Positions 35,438-43,162 of a stretch of 64,000 nt of DNA are shown here, piece after piece. Both the position numbers and the translations under genes were made by a program. Within the stretch, counting starts at the first letter, position 1. Every line of letters begins with the position of its first letter. The DNA is from Candidatus Poribacteria bacterium (GTDB lineage Bacteria; Poribacteria; WGA-4E; PCPOR2b): contig JAJDUM010000092.1 in NCBI GenBank assembly GCA_022826645.1, positions 21,508-85,507 on the forward strand. The letters are read 5' to 3'. The notes below the pieces were generated by a model, which was not told the origin of the DNA, did not search any database, and saw nothing but the letters and a program-made list of their open reading frames with translations.

Positions 35438-36736
35438 TTGTTAGATCTCAGATTTATCCGCGATAACCCCGATGCGGTGCGAGCGATGTTAGCGGCTCGC
35501 CGGATGACAGCACCGTTGGAGGAACTTATTGAAGCAGACCGCAAATGGCGCGAACTATTGGGGGAGGCAGAATCACTCAGAAGTCACCAGAACACCGTCT
35601 CGAAAGAGATTGCACAAATCAAGAGGAACAAACAGGACGCCTCCGAGCAGATTGCTGAGATGCGGACGGTGTCTCAGAAAATTAAGACGTTGAACGATCA
35701 AGCGCAGGGCTATAAAACCGAGGTCGATAAGATTTTAGGGCTTATCCCAAACATGCCGGATGCCAGCACGCCGATCGGGGATAGCGAAGCGGATAATCCC
35801 GAGATTAGTCGCTGGGGAAAGATCCGAAACTTCGATTTTGAGCCGAAGCCGCACTGGGAACTTGCAGAGGCGTTGGACATCGTCGATTTTCAGCGGGGGG
35901 CGAAGGTCGCCGGCAGCAACTTTGTGTTATACAAAGGGTTAGGGGCGAAATTGGAGCGTGCGTTGATTAACTTTATGCTCGATCTGCATGTCTCTCAGCA
36001 CGGGTATACAGAGGTTTCCCCGCCTTTTGTCGCCAACCGTCCAACGATGACGGGCACCGGGCAGCTGCCGAAATTTGAGTCGGATATGTATCGGTGCGAT
36101 CGCGACGAAGAGAACGAGGAGATGGATCTCTTTCTCATCCCGACCGCGGAGGTGCCGGTTACCAATATTTTTGCCGAGGAGATTTTGAATGGCGAGGATC
36201 TGCCGATCTACTATACCGCATACACCCCCTGTTTCCGACGAGAAGCGGGTTCTTACGGTCGGGAGACACGCGGATTGCAACGGCTCCACCAGTTTGATAA
36301 GGTCGAGATGGTGAAATTCACCCTACCAGAGACCTCCTACGATGAGCATGAATCGTTGCTGCGTAATGGCGAAGCGGTTTTGCAAGCACTCGATCTGCCC
36401 TATCGTGTGATCACTCTTTGTACAGCGGACCTCGGATTTAATGCGTCCAAATGTTACGACATTGAATTATGGGCACCGGTTGACGAAAAGTTTAACTTGG
36501 AAATATCTTCGTGCAGTAATTTTGAGGATTTTCAGGCGCGTCGGGCGAATATCCGTTTCCGTCGTGAGCCGGGTGCGAAACCTGAATTGGTGCATACCCT
36601 GAACGCCTCCGGGACGGCGCTGCCACGATTGGTTATCGCAATCCTCGAAACGTATCAGCAGGAGGATGGGAGCATTCGGATTCCAGAGGCTATCGTGCCT
36701 TATATGGGTGGAGTTGAGGTGATTGAATTGGCGTGA
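35438..36736 (+). CDS. serS: Seryl-tRNA synthetase (TTG start)
   Basis: A 432-residue class II synthetase. The N-terminal coiled-coil arm occupies about 30-100, followed by the catalytic core with motif 2 [20 protein letters not shown] and motif 3 near the C-terminus ([19 protein letters not shown]). I take TTG at 35438 as start because GGAAGGAGG lies 8 to 12 bases before it; this gives the usual N-terminus [12 protein letters not shown]. The frame is open upstream through the terminator. Confidence 0.96.
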   Translation: MLDLRFIRDNPDAVRAMLAARRMTAPLEELIEADRKWRELLGEAESLRSHQNTVSKEIAQIKRNKQDASEQIAEMRTVSQKIKTLNDQAQGYKTEVDKILGLIPNMPDASTPIGDSEADNPEISRWGKIRNFDFEPKPHWELAEALDIVDFQRGAKVAGSNFVLYKGLGAKLERALINFMLDLHVSQHGYTEVSPPFVANRPTMTGTGQLPKFESDMYRCDRDEENEEMDLFLIPTAEVPVTNIFAEEILNGEDLPIYYTAYTPCFRREAGSYGRETRGLQRLHQFDKVEMVKFTLPETSYDEHESLLRNGEAVLQALDLPYRVITLCTADLGFNASKCYDIELWAPVDEKFNLEISSCSNFEDFQARRANIRFRREPGAKPELVHTLNASGTALPRLVIAILETYQQEDGSIRIPEAIVPYMGGVEVIELA

Positions 36737-37107
36737 TGGGTGGAAAATTTTGTTAGAGTCTGTTTTTGAATGCTCAAGGGAATTGCATCTATATTGCCCC
36801 GATGCTGCATCGGGATTCAAAGCAATCTGAATCACAGATCCAACGGATTGAGCGGAGAACACGGATAAGACTGAAAACCTCCTGTCGGGGCAGGTCTTGT
36901 GTTTGTCCAAAGGCAATCAGTGATGAGCAAGTTCGTAAAGATGCTAAGGCACTGACCATCAAATGGCACTCACCGGCATATAACTCATCGAACATTAAGA
37001 CTTACAATGGTCAGCAACTCAAAGTTGTGAACCTAGGTGAACGCGGTGACTTATGTGTGGCTCTAATGATGTAAAAGAAAAATGCTCCCAGATTATGGAG
37101 GTAAACG
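36737..37107. other. Gap with no supported gene; left edge of the accessory island
   Basis: An ORF at 36766-37074 is carried partly by a CCGATGCTGCATCGGG-type repeat and looks spurious, though its second half is more protein-like. I see no other feature. Confidence 0.5.
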
Positions 37108-37686
37108 ATGACTAATCAGAGCATTCAGGCTTACGTTTGTGAGATTCAAGATACATTGACAGAGTTTGCATCACTTCCCGAAACACAGCAAAAATTGGCT
37201 GATGCTAGAGCTGATATTGACTACCATTATAGGTATTGGACAAGTGGAGTAATTCGTCGGATAGGTTATATAGGCGAGGAGAAACGTTTTGAAGTGCATT
37301 CAACATTTCATTACAAAGAAAGACTTTATGATCTCTGCTGGGTCGAAAAAGATGAAGGACTCACGAAAAGCCTACCGCTAGCCCTAGAGTGTGAGTGGGA
37401 TCACTCCGGCAACATCAGTAGATACCGCTCCGAAATTGAATACGACTTTGAAAAACTGCTATGGTCATGTGCAGCGCTCCGCGTGATGATCTTTGAGTGT
37501 TGGTATCCAAATGATCCTGCCGATACCGTAAAACAGAAAGCGAAAGAGGAAATAGAAAATCTCATCCGTCGTATTGAAGCCTTCATATCTGCCCAGTCCG
37601 CGGCTAACTACCTTTTTTGTGTCGGCTGCACTTATAAAGAAGGTAATGAGTTCATTTTCTGTCGTTATCCCGCCGAAGAAAGTTAG
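37108..37686 (+). CDS. Hypothetical protein, possible PD-(D/E)xK fold
   Basis: The 192-residue protein starts at ATG 37108 after GGAGG. A central segment LALECEWDHSGN followed by IEYDFEKLLWSCAALRVMIF has the strand-helix pattern and acidic residues of a restriction-nuclease-like core (E, E, D, K-like), but I cannot name a family. It has several Trp/Tyr and Cys residues and no membrane segment. It lies at the start of the DUF262/HNH island and may be functionally linked to it. Confidence that it is a real gene is good; the fold is a guess. Confidence 0.55.
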   Translation: MTNQSIQAYVCEIQDTLTEFASLPETQQKLADARADIDYHYRYWTSGVIRRIGYIGEEKRFEVHSTFHYKERLYDLCWVEKDEGLTKSLPLALECEWDHSGNISRYRSEIEYDFEKLLWSCAALRVMIFECWYPNDPADTVKQKAKEEIENLIRRIEAFISAQSAANYLFCVGCTYKEGNEFIFCRYPAEES

Positions 37687-37797
37687 AGGAACACATTATA
37701 GATTTTTATTATGGTTGCTGAATTATACCATAATACCGCGTTACAAAGCGCTGAGCATTCAACTGTGTAACTCTTACCTGTAAAGGAGAAAACAAAC

Positions 37798-39309
37798 ATG
37801 ACTGATATAATCCATCAAGATATTGAATTAGATGGTGCGGACGAAGGAGATTGGGAAGGACTTACTAGCAAGGAGAGGGTTGTTCCTATCCCTATTGATC
37901 GCACTTTAGCCGATTGGAAGCGTTTATCTGATGATGGTGACATACTCGATACGGATTGGCAACGCGAAGACGTTGTATGGGATGATAAAAGAGCCTCACG
38001 TCTCATTGAGTCGTTTCTGATAGACCTACCAGTTCCTGCCATCTACTTAGCTCGGAATGATAATCAGGAGTTTGAGGTTATTGATGGATTGCAGCGATTA
38101 ACTTCTGTATTTAGATTTCTTGAGGGTAAACTTAAATTAAAAGGGTTAGAAGCAAGAGCGGATCTCAATGGTTGCTATTTTAATAATTTGGAAAAAGGTC
38201 TACGAAAGAAATTACTCAACTCTGTCCTCCGAACCATTGAATTATATCAACCATCTGATGGAAACTTAAAATATGTGATGTTTCAACGGTTGAATACCGG
38301 CGGGGTTGCTCTCAATGATATGGAAATCAGAAACTGTGTATATCAAGGGGAGTTAAACAATTTGATTAAGGAGTTAGCACAAAACCAAGACTTCAAAGAC
38401 AGCGTGAATCAAACAAACCTTGGTAGAAGAATGAGAGATCGCAGGCTTGTTCTAGGGTTTCTGGCTTTCTACGAAAGGACGTATACCAAAGCCACGAAGG
38501 GGTTGAAGGCATTTTTTAACGAGTTTTGTGAAATCTATAGAAACCCAACACCAGAAAAATTAGAGGAGTTTAGGAATAAGTTTAATTTTGCAATGAAAGC
38601 CACACGCACAATCTTTGGAGAGAGCGTGTTTAGATCTACACCCAAAAGCAGGAGTGTCAATGCGCCGATTTTCCAAGTGATATGTGTTTCTTTCACTAAC
38701 TATGATCAGGAGGCACTTATTCACGCTGCTGCTGATATTCGTGCAGCATATCATGACCTGATTAAGAATGACAGCCATTGGGTAAATTGTGTTAGCACAT
38801 CTACAGGGACCTGGGACCGTATCTCATATACTTTTGAAACTTGGAACGAGAGATTAAAGCAAGTTATGGAGAATGTTGAACCCCAATTGGAGCATCGTCA
38901 TTACAATGCTATACGCTCGAAGGGTGAAACACCTCCCCCAACCGATCAGAAGCGTCCAAGAACAAAACCAACGGTAATGACATTTAACGGTCATCGAGAT
39001 GATACGGTTAAGAAGTGGTCTCAGTGTTTAACAAAATTGTGTGATGCCTTGTTTGAACTTCACCCAGGACGATTTTCAGAGGTATTAGAACTTAAGTTTC
39101 AAGGAAAAAAGGTTCTTCGCGCTTCAAAAAATCGCGGGGATCTTATAAACGAGGTAGATCCTAAAACTCATACAAGAGTTCATTTTATACCTCAAGCAGG
39201 TATTTATATTTATAAGGACCTCAGTCAGAAGGATGTAAAATGGGCTATGAAGTGTCTTGCTACGCACTTTGGACATAGCGAGCCTGAAATAGAGGAGAGG
39301 AGTGTTTGA
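37798..39309 (+). CDS. DUF262 domain protein (GmrS/ParB-like) with extra C-terminal domain
   Basis: A 503-residue protein. The DUF262 part has DTDWQREDVVWDDKRASRLIE and the hallmark EVIDGLQRLTSVFRFL (about 93-108), the ParB-like nucleotide-hydrolysing motif of GmrSD-type type IV restriction proteins. A middle helical domain follows, then a small C-terminal domain (about 400-503). A shared HNH nuclease, often fused to it, is encoded separately just downstream. It therefore looks like a split GmrSD-like defence module. AAAGGAG precedes the ATG. The codons appear AT-richer than those of serS. Confidence 0.88.
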   Translation: MTDIIHQDIELDGADEGDWEGLTSKERVVPIPIDRTLADWKRLSDDGDILDTDWQREDVVWDDKRASRLIESFLIDLPVPAIYLARNDNQEFEVIDGLQRLTSVFRFLEGKLKLKGLEARADLNGCYFNNLEKGLRKKLLNSVLRTIELYQPSDGNLKYVMFQRLNTGGVALNDMEIRNCVYQGELNNLIKELAQNQDFKDSVNQTNLGRRMRDRRLVLGFLAFYERTYTKATKGLKAFFNEFCEIYRNPTPEKLEEFRNKFNFAMKATRTIFGESVFRSTPKSRSVNAPIFQVICVSFTNYDQEALIHAAADIRAAYHDLIKNDSHWVNCVSTSTGTWDRISYTFETWNERLKQVMENVEPQLEHRHYNAIRSKGETPPPTDQKRPRTKPTVMTFNGHRDDTVKKWSQCLTKLCDALFELHPGRFSEVLELKFQGKKVLRASKNRGDLINEVDPKTHTRVHFIPQAGIYIYKDLSQKDVKWAMKCLATHFGHSEPEIEERSV

Positions 39310-39374
39310 GGTAAAAGTAAAGGCAGACTTACTGGTTATTCCTGCGCTGTGGCGGAAATACAAGGAATGGCGAT

Positions 39375-39815
39375 TTGAGCCAGATTAAAAAGACAATGAC
39401 TTTGCCAGTTTGGGTAATACAACGTATGTTGAATAAAAAGTCCTTACCAGATCGGATGATACGACGCATTCTGATCGCTGAGTTCGGTGCCCGGTGTTGG
39501 GGCTGTGGTTTTGTGCCTCCCGCTGGCTTTAGTGTATTGGGATTTGCCTTTACAATGCCTGATGATCGATACCTTGAACTCGACCATATATATCCAGATT
39601 CACACGGAGGATCGGGAGATCTTCATAATCGAGCGTTATTGTGCACTCCTTGTAACCGAATGAAGTCAAACTCTCTTACCTTATTTGAATTACAGGAAAG
39701 AAATAGATGGGATGGTTTCGTAAAACAAGAGCCACTTATTAACCTTCAGCAAGCGTATCAATGGTTGGAGGGCTTTAAGCCATATCAACTAGAGTTACTT
39801 GAAAACCTCCGATAA
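39375..39815 (+). CDS. HNH endonuclease
   Basis: A 146-residue protein with zinc cysteines CWGC (41-44) and CTPC (90-93), and the HNH core ELDHIYPDSHGGSGDLHNRALLC (His71, Asn85). It follows the DUF262 gene by about 65 bases and probably acts with it. The start codon is TTG at 39375 after AAGGAATGGCGAT; the first Met in frame is at residue 8. Its stop lies inside the CCGATAA hairpin at 39809-39828. Confidence 0.85.
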   Translation: MSQIKKTMTLPVWVIQRMLNKKSLPDRMIRRILIAEFGARCWGCGFVPPAGFSVLGFAFTMPDDRYLELDHIYPDSHGGSGDLHNRALLCTPCNRMKSNSLTLFELQERNRWDGFVKQEPLINLQQAYQWLEGFKPYQLELLENLR

Positions 39816-39828
39816 CAACCCTTATCGG
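39809..39828. repeat. CCGATAA-N6-TTATCGG hairpin, copy 1
   Basis: Perfect 7-bp inverted repeat that contains the TAA stop of the HNH gene. Copies lie at 41144-41163 and 42945-42976. Confidence 0.85.
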
Positions 39829-39891
39829 ACATCGTTGTGAAAGAACAGTCGCAAAAAGCGATAAAAGCCCCAAGGCAGACACACATCCCAA

Positions 39892-39937
39892 TGCCTCCCT
39901 TGGGGGTGAAACTTCAGAGGTGGGGATTTGAAAGGAG
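39892..39937. repeat. Shared 5' leader, copy 1 (before the 78-residue gene)
   Basis: The leader ends GGGGATTTGAAAGGAG, giving the ribosome-binding site of the next gene, preceded by GAAACTTCA and CCTCCCTTG. An aligned copy is at 40845-40888 before the 84-residue gene; only a few bases differ. The CCTCCCTTG arm pairs with upstream CCCCAAGG, forming a hairpin. Confidence 0.8.
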
Positions 39938-39946
39938 ATAAGAGTA

Positions 39947-40183
39947 ATGAATACTCTTGATGAACTTCGCAGTAATATCCAAGCTGTAAAAGTGGCACTA
40001 CGACAGGTAGAGGATACTCTCGACACAGGTTTTGAATTAAAACATCGGGAAGCTGTTCTTGACTTTGAGGCAGAAACCCGCATCCTACTCGGCAGACTAA
40101 AAGCAAGCTTCCACGACGCAATCAAGCCCATCACAGAAGAAGATATAAAAACGTGCATGGCGAAGATTGAAGAGAACTATTGA
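39947..40183 (+). CDS. Small hypothetical protein (78 aa), helical
   Basis: A charged, all-helix-looking protein (MNTLDELRSNIQAVKVALRQ and onward) with heptad-like spacing, no Cys-rich or catalytic motif and no signal. It starts after AAAGGAGATAAGAG. Its leader is shared with the gene at 40896, which suggests common regulation. No family is recognised. Confidence 0.6.
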   Translation: MNTLDELRSNIQAVKVALRQVEDTLDTGFELKHREAVLDFEAETRILLGRLKASFHDAIKPITEEDIKTCMAKIEENY

Positions 40184-40287
40184 CAAGACTAAAGCAGCGC
40201 TTCACAACTGCCTTGAAAAAGGGGCTGAAACATATCTGATAATTGCGGTTATAGGACATTCACGACACTTACAAGCAGGAGGAATAT

Positions 40288-40815
40288 ATGCAATTACGTT
40301 TTGACGAATCGCAAATCCGTTACTATGCAGAAAAGTATCTGGAAGACCATCCAGTTTACGACAATTCCGTAAAAAGCATTGTAGGTGAGGTAAAAGCAAG
40401 AGGGTATCTAACAAAATCCGACTTGATAGTACTCTCAGACTGGACAGGGGATCCTCGAAACAAGCTTCGCATCGAAAAGAACTCCAGCATCTCCATCGAA
40501 GATATTACACGAATCGCTCTAAGCCCGGACACGGCTGAACCCGACGGAATCAACAGCAGCCTACAGCTGTACGGTGCTGGCCCAACAATCGCTTCCGCAA
40601 TCTTACACTGGTTTCACAAAGATTGTTACCCTATTTGGTCCAAACCTGCCAGGTACAGTGTTCACCTCAACGAAATTAGATACACATCAAAACTCAAGCC
40701 CGAAGAGTGGGCAGTCTATGTCTCATTTTGTAGATGTTTAGCGAAGAAAAACAAAGTAAATATGCGAACTTTGGACAGAGCACTCTGGAAATACGGGAAA
40801 CACCGAGGAGCATAA
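40288..40815 (+). CDS. Helix-hairpin-helix-like hypothetical protein (175 aa)
   Basis: The segment LQLYGAGPTIASAILHWFHKDCYPIWSKPA resembles the GxGxxxASAIL...YPI.D pattern of helix-hairpin-helix DNA-glycosylase-like proteins that I recall from some restriction-type islands. The expected catalytic Lys/Asp of glycosylases is not evident. It begins after CAGGAGGAATAT. A DNA-binding role beside the HNH and DUF262 genes is plausible but not established. Confidence 0.6.
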   Translation: MQLRFDESQIRYYAEKYLEDHPVYDNSVKSIVGEVKARGYLTKSDLIVLSDWTGDPRNKLRIEKNSSISIEDITRIALSPDTAEPDGINSSLQLYGAGPTIASAILHWFHKDCYPIWSKPARYSVHLNEIRYTSKLKPEEWAVYVSFCRCLAKKNKVNMRTLDRALWKYGKHRGA

Positions 40816-40844
40816 TTCGCCACGAAGGAGGACGCCTCCTCACA

Positions 40845-40888
40845 CCTCCCTTGTGACGAAACTTCAAAAGATGGGGATTTGAAAGGAG
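40845..40888. repeat. Shared 5' leader, copy 2 (before the 84-residue gene)
   Basis: Matches 39892-39937 with a few changes: CCTCCCTTGTG, then GAAACTTCAAAAGA, then GGGGATTTGAAAGGAG. Its CCTCCCTTGTG arm pairs with the upstream CACGAAGGAGG. Confidence 0.8.
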
Positions 40889-40895
40889 TTGTAAA

Positions 40896-41150
40896 ATGGT
40901 AGAAGTAATTGTTTCAACAATAAAGCCTGACATGGGAAAGTTAAAGGACGAGAAAGCACTGCTGCGTACCGAAATAGAAAGCACACCTTGGGGTGGGACT
41001 GAAGAGTTGCTGTTGGAGTACGCGGACAAGTGCGAGGCTCTAGGGCACAGGTTCCGGCAAGAAGGCTATGAAAAGCGTGCAAAATATGAATTTGAAGAGG
41101 CAACTCAGGCTCGAAAGAACGCAGCGTTAAATTACCATAATGTCCGATAA
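40896..41150 (+). CDS. Small hypothetical protein (84 aa)
   Basis: A soluble, charged protein (MVEVIVSTIKPDMGKLKDEK, then WGGTEELLLEYADKCEALG) with no recognised family. It starts 7 bases after the shared leader's AAAGGAG. The TAA stop lies inside the second CCGATAA hairpin. Confidence 0.6.
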   Translation: MVEVIVSTIKPDMGKLKDEKALLRTEIESTPWGGTEELLLEYADKCEALGHRFRQEGYEKRAKYEFEEATQARKNAALNYHNVR

Positions 41151-41163
41151 CGTGAATTATCGG
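41144..41163. repeat. CCGATAA-N6-TTATCGG hairpin, copy 2
   Basis: Perfect 7-bp inverted repeat overlapping the stop of the 84-residue gene, same arms as at 39809-39828 but a different loop. Confidence 0.85.
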
Positions 41164-41189
41164 GCGTTGCTTTGAAAGGAGACTGTAAA

Positions 41190-41393
41190 ATGAATTCTTA
41201 TACAATAAAATCTAAAGGCATTACAAAGGCGATAGTGGATTTAGATGAGGTTCTGTCTGTGCATGCCGTGCCGGAGGCAGGGCGTCCTTTTATTGAAATA
41301 CAATTCAAAGGGGATAAGCGTCCCCTTCACGTTGATGTGGATCGGGACGAAATGACATACATAATGAATAATCTAAATGAGCGTTTGAAATGA
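41190..41393 (+). CDS. Small hypothetical protein (67 aa)
   Basis: A basic/acidic mixed protein (MNSYTIKSKGITKAIVDLDE) with a run of beta-type residues (PFIEIQFKGDKRPLHVDVD). ATG at 41190 follows GAAAGGAGACTGTAAA; an in-frame TTG lies 18 bases upstream. No family recognised. It follows the CCGATAA hairpin by 26 bases. Confidence 0.6.
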   Translation: MNSYTIKSKGITKAIVDLDEVLSVHAVPEAGRPFIEIQFKGDKRPLHVDVDRDEMTYIMNNLNERLK

Positions 41394-41570
41394 AAACTCT
41401 GTTTGTATCGGATTAAATAATGAAGGGGGATTATTATCATGGATAGCGAGAGAAAATCAGCTGAAATGCTAATGGAGTTGAGTTCGTTACATAGTCCTAT
41501 TTCTGGACAGGTTGATGCTACAATTGATTCCGCCGGAGTTTTTATCGGGCTTCCGAGAACTTATTAACTA

Positions 41571-42378
41571 GGTTCTGTTGACATTTCATCGTAACCAGAT
41601 AATGGTAGCCACGAAACTCAAAAATCCCATATACCGAACCGCTAACTTATCAAAACGAGCGGAAATACGTCGATACTGCTTCATTTTGTTGATGAAACAT
41701 TCGACTAAATGCCTCTCTTTATACAGATTCACATCATAAGTGCGTGAATCCCGACGGTTGGCACGTGGCGGTATCACCGGCACCGCACCCGTGTCGGTAA
41801 TCGACTCAATGAATGCCATCGAGTCATATGATGTATCGGCTATCACATACGCACTGCTGTAACCGTCAATCAATGCTTCAGCACAAGTGATGTCGTGCCG
41901 TTGACCGGCTGTCAACATAAAACGTAAGGGATTGCCTAAGCCATCAACAGCGATATGAATCTTGGTTGAAAAGCCACCCCGGCTGCGTCCGAGTGCTTGA
42001 CAGGCTTGACCGCCACTTGTGTTCAAAGCACCCCCAGCACAGGGGTGGGCACGAATAGTAGTGGTATCAATGATCAGCCACTCCAGGTCGGGGTCTTTGG
42101 CACAGTGTTGGTGCAACCGTTGAAAGATACCTTTATTACACCAGCGAGCGAATCGTTTATAGATGCTGTTCCAATTGCCATACTGTTTAGGTAACAGACG
42201 CCATTGACTGCCGCTACGAGTTATCCAAAGCACCGCTTGGATAAACCGTTTTAAGCGAGTTTCCTGTCCGGTGTAGAGGTCGGGACAGGTGTTAAGGAAT
42301 GCTACTATTTTTGACCATTGCGTATCGGATAAGGTAAGTGTAGACATACCCTTATTATACACAAATGTCAACACGCCC
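41571..42378 (-). mobile_element. IS5-family insertion sequence (808 bp), TA target duplication
   Basis: The terminal inverted repeats are GGTTCTGTTGACATTT (left) and GGGCGTGTTGACATTT (right, other strand), flanked by TA on both sides within CTAG. It contains one transposase gene filling almost the whole element. Confidence 0.85.
41586..42347 (-). CDS. IS5-family (IS427-like) transposase
   Basis: A 253-residue DDE transposase. The catalytic acids appear in LIIDTTTIRAH, VIADTSYDS and LVECFINKMKQYRR. The N-terminal part (MSTLTLSDTQWSKIVAFL, then ITRSGSQWRLLPKQYGNWNSIYKRF) is typical of the family. ATG at 42345-42347 follows AATAAGGGT, though the frame stays open to 42374. It looks intact. Confidence 0.9.
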   Translation of the reverse strand: MSTLTLSDTQWSKIVAFLNTCPDLYTGQETRLKRFIQAVLWITRSGSQWRLLPKQYGNWNSIYKRFARWCNKGIFQRLHQHCAKDPDLEWLIIDTTTIRAHPCAGGALNTSGGQACQALGRSRGGFSTKIHIAVDGLGNPLRFMLTAGQRHDITCAEALIDGYSSAYVIADTSYDSMAFIESITDTGAVPVIPPRANRRDSRTYDVNLYKERHLVECFINKMKQYRRISARFDKLAVRYMGFLSFVATIIWLR

Positions 42379-42472
42379 TAGTACACCGTCAGATAAGTTT
42401 TGAAATTATTATATGTGCTATCGTTTGATTTCAATCAATATACACCAGCATAATTTATTGGACAGTGTACTA
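42379..42472. repeat. MITE-like element, 90 bp, TA-flanked, nested beside the IS
   Basis: Inverted ends GTACACCGTCAGATAA and GTACACTGTCCAATAA lie between TA duplications (42379-42380 and 42471-42472) at CTAG sites. It has no ORF. Related ends close the element at 839-995. Confidence 0.7.
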
Positions 42473-42701
42473 GTATTCGATCGCTGATGATTGGACTTCC
42501 CGATCTAATTGATAGCAGTGATCCTGAGGATAGAGATAGTCTGGTAAAGGCTACCAAGCTCTATATTGACGTTATATCTCAATGTAATTCTGAAATAGAT
42601 GCCAAAAATGGTGAAATGAAAGACTATATCGACAACGTGACCTCTCCCGGCATTTCATTTGAGAGGCAACCCTTGAAATAGGGATTTAAAAGGAGAATAC
42701 A

Positions 42702-42929
42702 ATGAATTTAGATTCATTCAAACAAATGACTCCACAATCAGCCATAGAAGAAGAAATCACAAAACTTGGAGAGGTAAAAAACCAACTTTCTAGGTTGAGT
42801 GAAGGGGCCCCAATTCACTGGAATCTTTACTCTACATGTTTCCCAAAGATGGAGGAATTATCACCTATAGTGCGAGCCTTAAACGTAGTTATCCAAGATT
42901 TAAAAAAATGTGCGGGGCAAGATTCATGA
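42702..42929 (+). CDS. Small hypothetical protein (75 aa)
   Basis: Helical protein (MNLDSFKQMTPQSAIEEEIT) starting after TTAAAAGGAGAATACA; no family recognised. A third CCGATAA hairpin follows the stop by about 20 bases. Confidence 0.6.
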   Translation: MNLDSFKQMTPQSAIEEEITKLGEVKNQLSRLSEGAPIHWNLYSTCFPKMEELSPIVRALNVVIQDLKKCAGQDS

Positions 42930-42944
42930 TTTTTTTTGAATAGG

Positions 42945-42976
42945 AAATATCCGATAATATTTCTTATCAGATATTT
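42945..42976. repeat. CCGATAA/TTATCAG hairpin, copy 3 (extended stem)
   Basis: AAATATCCGATAA pairs with TTATCAGATATTT with one mismatch and a six-base loop. The remaining bases to 43162 hold a GTCCGATAACC segment at about 43055 and no other feature. Confidence 0.75.
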
Positions 42977-43162
42977 TAAGCGGTTTTCAGGGAAAAATCG
43001 AAAATCTTGATCCAGTAAACACGCGAGTTTTGTCAGTCTTGATAAGCCAAAAAATGTCCGATAACCTTACCCGATTCAATTACATGGACTGACCCCAGAA
43101 GCAAAAAAGAGTTGATAAAAGTCGTTTTCAATGAGCAAAGCACCAAGAATAAGGAGAGCACA

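Larger units (their letters stand above)
41439..42681 (+). pseudogene. Small gene broken by one-base deletion, IS insertion and MITE-like insertion
   Basis: The 5' piece (41439-41567) begins MDSERKSAEMLMELSSLHSP and hits a stop after GVFIGLPRTY. The 3' piece (from 42487) reads MIGLPDLIDSSDPEDRDSLV. If the IS (41571-42378) and the 42381-42470 element are removed with one TA kept, and one T is added to the GTTTTTATC run, the frame joins as FYRASENLLTSIRSLMIGLP into a continuous protein of about 110 residues. The reconstruction is mine; no family is recognised. Confidence 0.6.

Noticed and set aside
36766..37074. 102-residue ORF before the 192-residue hypothetical gene
   Set aside because: Its first half is carried by a CCGATGCTGCATCGGG-type repeat and it has no ribosome-binding site or family pattern.
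39809..42930. Integron-like gene cassettes (small genes separated by inverted repeats)
   Set aside because: The hairpins lack GTTRRRY/RYYYAAC core sites and no integrase is present in the window.
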